Of a stretch of DNA of 64,000 nt, positions 60,179 to 64,000 are shown one piece after another. The stretch spans positions 557,071 to 621,070 of the forward strand of contig NZ_FLQT01000003.1 in NCBI RefSeq assembly GCF_900088125.1. The letters are read 5' to 3'. The notes below the pieces were generated by a model. The model was given only the letters and a program-made list of their open reading frames with translations. It was not told the DNA's origin and did no database searches. The position numbers and the translations under genes are program-made. Numbering within the stretch: position 1 is the stretch's first letter; each line of letters starts with the position of its first letter. This DNA comes from Peptoniphilus pacaensis. Lineage in GTDB: Bacteria > Bacillota > Clostridia > Tissierellales > Peptoniphilaceae.

Positions 60179-61372
60179 TTATTCTACGATTTTGGATACG
60201 ACCCCGGAGGCGACGGTGCGGCCGCCTTCTCTGATGGCGAAGCGCAGACCTTCGTCCATGGCGACGGGGGTGATGAGTTCTACTTTGAAGGTGGCGTTGT
60301 CGCCGGGCATAACCATTTCCACGCCGTCAGCGAGGGTGATGTCGCCGGTTACGTCGGTGGTTCTGAAGTAGAATTGGGGACGGTAGCCGTTAAAGAACGG
60401 GGTGTGGCGTCCGCCTTCTTCTTTGCTCAGGACGTAAACTTCGGCTTCGAATTTGGTGTGGGGATGGATGCTGCCGGGGGCTGCCAGTACTTGGCCGCGT
60501 TCGATGTCGTCTCTTTGGACGCCACGAAGGAGGAGGCCGACATTGTCGCCTGCTTCGGCGCGGTCGAGTTGTTTTCTGAACATTTCGACGCCGGTTACGA
60601 CGACGGTTCTCTTTTCGGTGGTTAAGCCGACGATTTCGACGTTGTCGTTGATTTGGATGGTTCCGCGTTCTACACGGCCGGTAGCAACGGTGCCGCGGCC
60701 GGTGATGGAGAAGATGTCTTCCACGGGCATGAGGAAGGGGTGGTCGATGTCACGAACGGGATCGTCGATCCATTCGTCGACGGTTTCCATGAGGGCGACG
60801 ATTTTGTCTCCCCATTCTCCGTCCGGATCTTCTAATGCTTTTAAGGCGCTGCCCACGGTGATGGGGGTGTTGTCGCCGTCGAATTCGTATTCGCTTAAGA
60901 GGTCGCGTACTTCCATCTCGACGAGTTCGATGAGTTCGTCGTCATCGACTTGGTCTTGTTTGTTGAGGAATACGACGATTTTGGGTACACCGACTTGGCG
61001 GGCCAAGAGGATGTGTTCGCGGGTTTGGGGCATGGGGCCGTCTGCTGCGGACACAACGAGGATGGCGCCGTCCATTTGGGCTGCACCGGTGATCATGTTT
61101 TTAACGTAGTCGGCGTGGCCGGGGCAGTCGACGTGAGCGTAGTGACGCTTTTCGGTTTCGTATTCGACGTGGGAGGTGGAGATGGTGATTCCACGTTCTC
61201 TTTCTTCGGGGGCTTTGTCGATGTTTGCGTAGTCGACGAATTCGCCGCTACCGAAGCGTTTGTTTAATACGAGGGTGATTGCTGCCGTAAGGGTGGTCTT
61301 GCCGTGGTCGACGTGGCCGATGGTGCCGACGTTGACGTGGGGTTTGTTTCTTTCAAATTTTCCTTTTGCCAT
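60179..61372 (-). CDS. tuf: Elongation factor Tu
   Basis: 397 residues, full length. G1 GHVDHGKTT near 19, G2 RGITI, G3 [10 protein letters not shown]4 NKQD, and the C-terminal beta-barrel [15 protein letters not shown]. Delivers aminoacyl-tRNA to the ribosome. It stands alone rather than in the str operon, between the IS3/repeat region and degV, with its own promoter and AGGAGGACAATT site. Confidence 0.97.
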   Translation of the reverse strand: MAKGKFERNKPHVNVGTIGHVDHGKTTLTAAITLVLNKRFGSGEFVDYANIDKAPEERERGITISTSHVEYETEKRHYAHVDCPGHADYVKNMITGAAQMDGAILVVSAADGPMPQTREHILLARQVGVPKIVVFLNKQDQVDDDELIELVEMEVRDLLSEYEFDGDNTPITVGSALKALEDPDGEWGDKIVALMETVDEWIDDPVRDIDHPFLMPVEDIFSITGRGTVATGRVERGTIQINDNVEIVGLTTEKRTVVVTGVEMFRKQLDRAEAGDNVGLLLRGVQRDDIERGQVLAAPGSIHPHTKFEAEVYVLSKEEGGRHTPFFNGYRPQFYFRTTDVTGDITLADGVEMVMPGDNATFKVELITPVAMDEGLRFAIREGGRTVASGVVSKIVE

Positions 61373-61408
61373 AATTGTCCTCCTATTTTTCGCACAATAT
61401 ATAAGCCT

Positions 61409-61437
61409 ATGTTACCCCATTTTTTGTAAAATTGCAA
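61409..61437 (-). promoter_or_regulatory. Promoter of tuf
   Basis: Minus-strand TTGCAA and TAACAT 17 bp apart in the 69-bp gap after degV; about 37 bases before the ATG. Confidence 0.55.
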
Positions 61438-61441
61438 GGTT

Positions 61442-62284
61442 TTACAGGGCGACGACGATGCCTCCCGCGTCGGCGTAGACGCTTGAGAGGCCTTTGGTGG
61501 GTACGATGCGTATGCGCACGTTTTGAAATTCGTCTTGGATGTAGTCTTTAAAGAGTTTCGCTTTTTCTTCGCCTTGGGAGTAGCTGATGGTGATGAGGCG
61601 CACGCCTTTTTCGGCGTTGATTCTGATGACTTCTTTTGCCAGTTTCGCCAGGCTTTTTTTGAAGCCTCGGTTGATTTGGAAGAGGCCGATGGCGCCGTCT
61701 TCGGAGTGCATGATGGGTTTCATGTTCAATACGTTGACGGCTTTTCCCGCCAATTTGGGGATGCGGCCGTTTTTAATGAGGTTTTCCATGGATTCCAGTA
61801 TGAAGAAGGTGTGTTGTTTGTCGGCGTAGGCTTCGATTTCTGTTTTAATGGTGTCGAAGTCTTTGCCTTCTTTCGCCAGGGTGTAGATGGTGTCCACGAC
61901 GTTGGCGGTGCCGGCGGAGGCGGATTTGGAATCGATGAGGGCGATTTTTTTCTCGGGATGTTCCCGCAACACTTCCGCCACGGCGCTTTGGGCGGCGTTG
62001 TAGCTGCCGGAGAGTTTGGATGTAATGGTGACGACGAAGATTTCGTCGGCGCCGGAGTCCAGGATGGCTTCTTTGTAGCTGAAGGGCGAGGGGCAGCCGG
62101 TGCGTATGGGCTCGTCGGTCTTTGCCATATCGGCGTAGAGGGCGTCTATGTCCAGATCGTCGTCGTCGACGTAGGTGGTGCCGCCGGCGTCGATGGTGAA
62201 GGGGACGTAGGTGATGTCCATGGCTTTTTCTTCTTCTTTGGTGAAGTCGGCGGATGTGTCGGTGATGATTTTTATGGGTTTCAT
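61442..62284 (-). CDS. DegV family fatty-acid-binding protein
   Basis: 280 residues. IITDTSADFT near 5, the FTGCPSPF-like TGCPSPFSYKEA near 82, and SGSYNAAQSA near 112 are the lipid-head-group sites. DegV/FakB proteins present fatty acids to FakA kinase. Its start overlaps glmM by four bases. The kinase gene is not in the window. Confidence 0.9.
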   Translation of the reverse strand: MKPIKIITDTSADFTKEEEKAMDITYVPFTIDAGGTTYVDDDDLDIDALYADMAKTDEPIRTGCPSPFSYKEAILDSGADEIFVVTITSKLSGSYNAAQSAVAEVLREHPEKKIALIDSKSASAGTANVVDTIYTLAKEGKDFDTIKTEIEAYADKQHTFFILESMENLIKNGRIPKLAGKAVNVLNMKPIMHSEDGAIGLFQINRGFKKSLAKLAKEVIRINAEKGVRLITISYSQGEEKAKLFKDYIQDEFQNVRIRIVPTKGLSSVYADAGGIVVAL

Positions 62285-63627
62285 TGAAGTACCTCTTCTA
62301 TATAGCGGGCCAGTTTTTCCGCTTCTTCTTCAAGCACGGCCTGGTCTTTGCCTTCGATCATGACGCGGACCAGGGGTTCGGTGCCCGAGGGGCGAATGAC
62401 GACTCGGCCTTCGTCTTGGAATTTTTCTTCCAGGGCGCGGATTTTTTCCTGTATGCCGTCGTGATCGGCGTAGGCGTGTTTTTTCTCTTTCGCCACTTTG
62501 GCGTTGACGAGGACTTGGGGATAGGATGTCATGAGGGCGTTGAGCTCGCTCATGGGCTTGCCTGTTTCGGCCATGACTTCCAAGAGATGGAGACCGGTGG
62601 CCAGTCCGTCGCCGGTGGTGTTGTAGCGGCTGAAGATGATGTGGCCCGATTGTTCGCCGCCGAGGACGTAGGTTTTTTCGATCATTTCTTCCAGCACGTA
62701 GCGATCGCCGACTTTGGTCTTGACCAGGGCGATGCCTTCTTGTTTCAGGAAGCGGTCCAGCCCGATATTGGTCATGACGGTGCCGACGACGGTGTCGTTG
62801 TCCAGCTCGCCTTTGGCTTTCAGGCTTTTGGCGCAGATGGCGAGGATGTGGTCGCCGTCGATGATATCGCCTTTTTCGTCTACGGCGATGATGCGATCGG
62901 CGTCGCCGTCGAAGGAAAAGCCGACGCGGGCGCCGGTTTCTTTCACTAATGCCTGTATTTTTTCGGGGGCGGTGGAGCCGCAGGCGGCGTTGATGTTGGC
63001 GCCGTCGGGGGCGGTGTTAATGGCGGTGACCTCTGCGCCGAGGCGCGCGAGGACTCTTTCCGCCGCTTCGCTTAATGCGCCGTTGCCGGCGTCTACGGCG
63101 ATTTTTGTGCCGGCGAGGTCTCGGTCTACGAGGCTCACCAGGTAGTCTTCGTAGTCGGCGATGCCGGGAAAGTCGCTCCGCTCGATGCCCAAATCTTTTC
63201 CCGTCAGGGGCGCCGGGGCGTAATTCGGATCGAGGAGTTTTTCTTCGATTTCTTCTTCCACGGCGTCGGGGAGTTTCAATCCCTTATGGGAAAAGATTTT
63301 GATGCCGTTGTATTCGAAGGGGTTATGGGATGCGGAGATGACGATGCCCATGGCGGCGCCGTATTTTCTCGTAAGGTAGGCGACGCCGGGGGTGGGGATG
63401 ACGTGAAGTTCCACGCAGTCGACGCCTCCCGCCATAAGGCCCGAGGAGATGGCCATGGCCAGCATGGCGCCGGATCGCCTCGTGTCTCTGCCGATGAGGA
63501 CGAAGGGCTTTTCCGCCCCCGTCTCTCTGATGCGCTCGGCCAGGACTCGGCCCAGTTTCATGGCCAGTTCCGGTGTTAGGTCTGTGTTTGCGACGCCGCG
63601 TATGCCGTCGGTTCCGAATAGTTTCAT
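62281..63627 (-). CDS. glmM: Phosphoglucosamine mutase
   Basis: 448 residues, full length. FGTDGIRGVAN near 3, the phospho-Ser loop VISASHNPFEYNGIKIF near 100, Mg-binding DGDADRI near 242 and the RPSGTEPLVRVM near 410 are all present. Converts GlcN-6-P to GlcN-1-P for wall and UDP-GlcNAc synthesis. Overlaps degV and the upstream CCA enzyme by four bases each, so the three are co-translated. Confidence 0.95.
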   Translation of the reverse strand: MKLFGTDGIRGVANTDLTPELAMKLGRVLAERIRETGAEKPFVLIGRDTRRSGAMLAMAISSGLMAGGVDCVELHVIPTPGVAYLTRKYGAAMGIVISASHNPFEYNGIKIFSHKGLKLPDAVEEEIEEKLLDPNYAPAPLTGKDLGIERSDFPGIADYEDYLVSLVDRDLAGTKIAVDAGNGALSEAAERVLARLGAEVTAINTAPDGANINAACGSTAPEKIQALVKETGARVGFSFDGDADRIIAVDEKGDIIDGDHILAICAKSLKAKGELDNDTVVGTVMTNIGLDRFLKQEGIALVKTKVGDRYVLEEMIEKTYVLGGEQSGHIIFSRYNTTGDGLATGLHLLEVMAETGKPMSELNALMTSYPQVLVNAKVAKEKKHAYADHDGIQEKIRALEEKFQDEGRVVIRPSGTEPLVRVMIEGKDQAVLEEEAEKLARYIEEVLQ

Positions 63628-64000
63628 GGTGTCTCCTCCGAGGATGTGTCTTTTCTATGCTCTATATATGCTTTGGCGTAGGCCAGAAGGGTTTCTTTCT
63701 CGTTTAATGTGGGATCGTCGACGGTTTTGTCTTCGATTTCTTTCAGCAGCGCGCCCATGGCGGGACCGGGCTTCATGCCCAGGGCCATGAGGTCGTTGCC
63801 GTTTATGGCCAAGGTTTTGCGGCTGACGATGCCTTCGTCCATAAGGGTGCGGATGTGCTCTTTTCTCTCCAGTATAAAGGATATGTCTCGCGCGCCATAG
63901 GTGCATGCCATGTCCGCCGCCATAAGGTCGTAGAGATCCAGGATGTAGTCCTCCCCTACCCGCCGAATCTGGCGGCGCAGGGCTTTGTCGGTCATGGTGT
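63624..64000 (-). CDS. CCA-adding tRNA nucleotidyltransferase, C-terminal part
   Basis: The last ~125 residues, running off the window's right edge. The helical tail RRVGEDYILDLYDLMAADMA then NGNDLMALGMKPGPAMGALLKEIED is typical of class II CCA-adding enzymes (the NGxDLxxLG-KPG segment). The catalytic N-terminus lies outside, so the call rests on this tail. Confidence 0.8.
   Translation of the reverse strand, partial: TMTDKALRRQIRRVGEDYILDLYDLMAADMACTYGARDISFILERKEHIRTLMDEGIVSRKTLAINGNDLMALGMKPGPAMGALLKEIEDKTVDDPTLNEKETLLAYAKAYIEHRKDTSSEETP

Noticed and set aside
1-64000. CRISPR arrays, tRNA or rRNA genes
   Set aside because: I found no regularly spaced direct repeats and no cloverleaf-like sequence with TTCGA/T-loop context in the gaps between genes; a tRNAscan run would be decisive.

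Overview
The window is chromosomal DNA from a low-to-medium GC Gram-positive anaerobe of the Firmicutes (Bacillota), most like the Clostridia/Tissierellia anaerobic cocci. The evidence is three S-layer-homology (SLH) surface proteins, a WalRKHI cell-wall two-component operon, a SelD-YedF selenium pair, ECF-type vitamin transporters, a DUF438/hemerythrin regulator, strong AGGAGG ribosome sites and no outer-membrane genes. The assignment is inference from gene content; there is no rRNA gene here.

Layout. 0-10 kb, almost all on the minus strand, holds metabolic and membrane genes: DUF438 sensor, a decayed polyhydroxyalkanoate synthase, alpha/beta hydrolase, ATC-hydrolase-like protein, methyltransferase, MgtC, GNAT, an M20 amidohydrolase and a KdgT permease. 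10-14.3 kb is an arsenic operon (arsR, arsD, arsA, arsC, acr3) with a dead permease at its 3' side. 14.3-24.7 kb is strikingly A+T-rich and looks acquired: small hypothetical genes, then TetR - MptD-type ECF S component - EcfT - double EcfA - two ABC half-transporters, then a frameshifted mobC and the first codons of a relaxase that stop at the 3' end of rlmD. 24.7-38 kb returns to GC-rich core: rlmD, two large SLH surface proteins (beta-helix and leucine-rich-repeat types), SelO, an amino-acid racemase plus ATP-grasp ligase pair that probably makes a D-amino-acid peptidoglycan branch, a UroD-family protein and a lipoprotein. 38-47 kb has walR-walK-yycH-yycI, chorismate mutase back to back with a RimK-like ligase, selD-yedF, an ECF S component and a C_GCAxxG_C_C protein. 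47-52 kb carries a small sigma factor translationally coupled to an amidase, an AT-rich AlbA_2 ATPase, and a DUF1659-DUF2922-YvrJ operon behind duplicated promoter-like motifs. 52-64 kb has a likely major S-layer protein, aroA-aroC-aroK, a palindrome-rich gap with an IS3 insertion, tuf, degV, glmM and the end of a CCA-adding enzyme.

The most unusual items are: (i) a dispersed family of long GC-rich hairpins whose arms differ between copies but keep pairing, one copy being split by the IS3 element; (ii) two divergent genes only 18 bp apart whose Shine-Dalgarno sites are the same perfect palindrome; (iii) a promoter for a leucine-rich-repeat surface protein whose 17-bp spacer contains a TA-dinucleotide run, a candidate phase switch; (iv) the sigma factor/amidase/YvrJ module with two copies of a bipartite motif unlike the housekeeping promoter; and (v) the truncated mobilizable element abutting rlmD.
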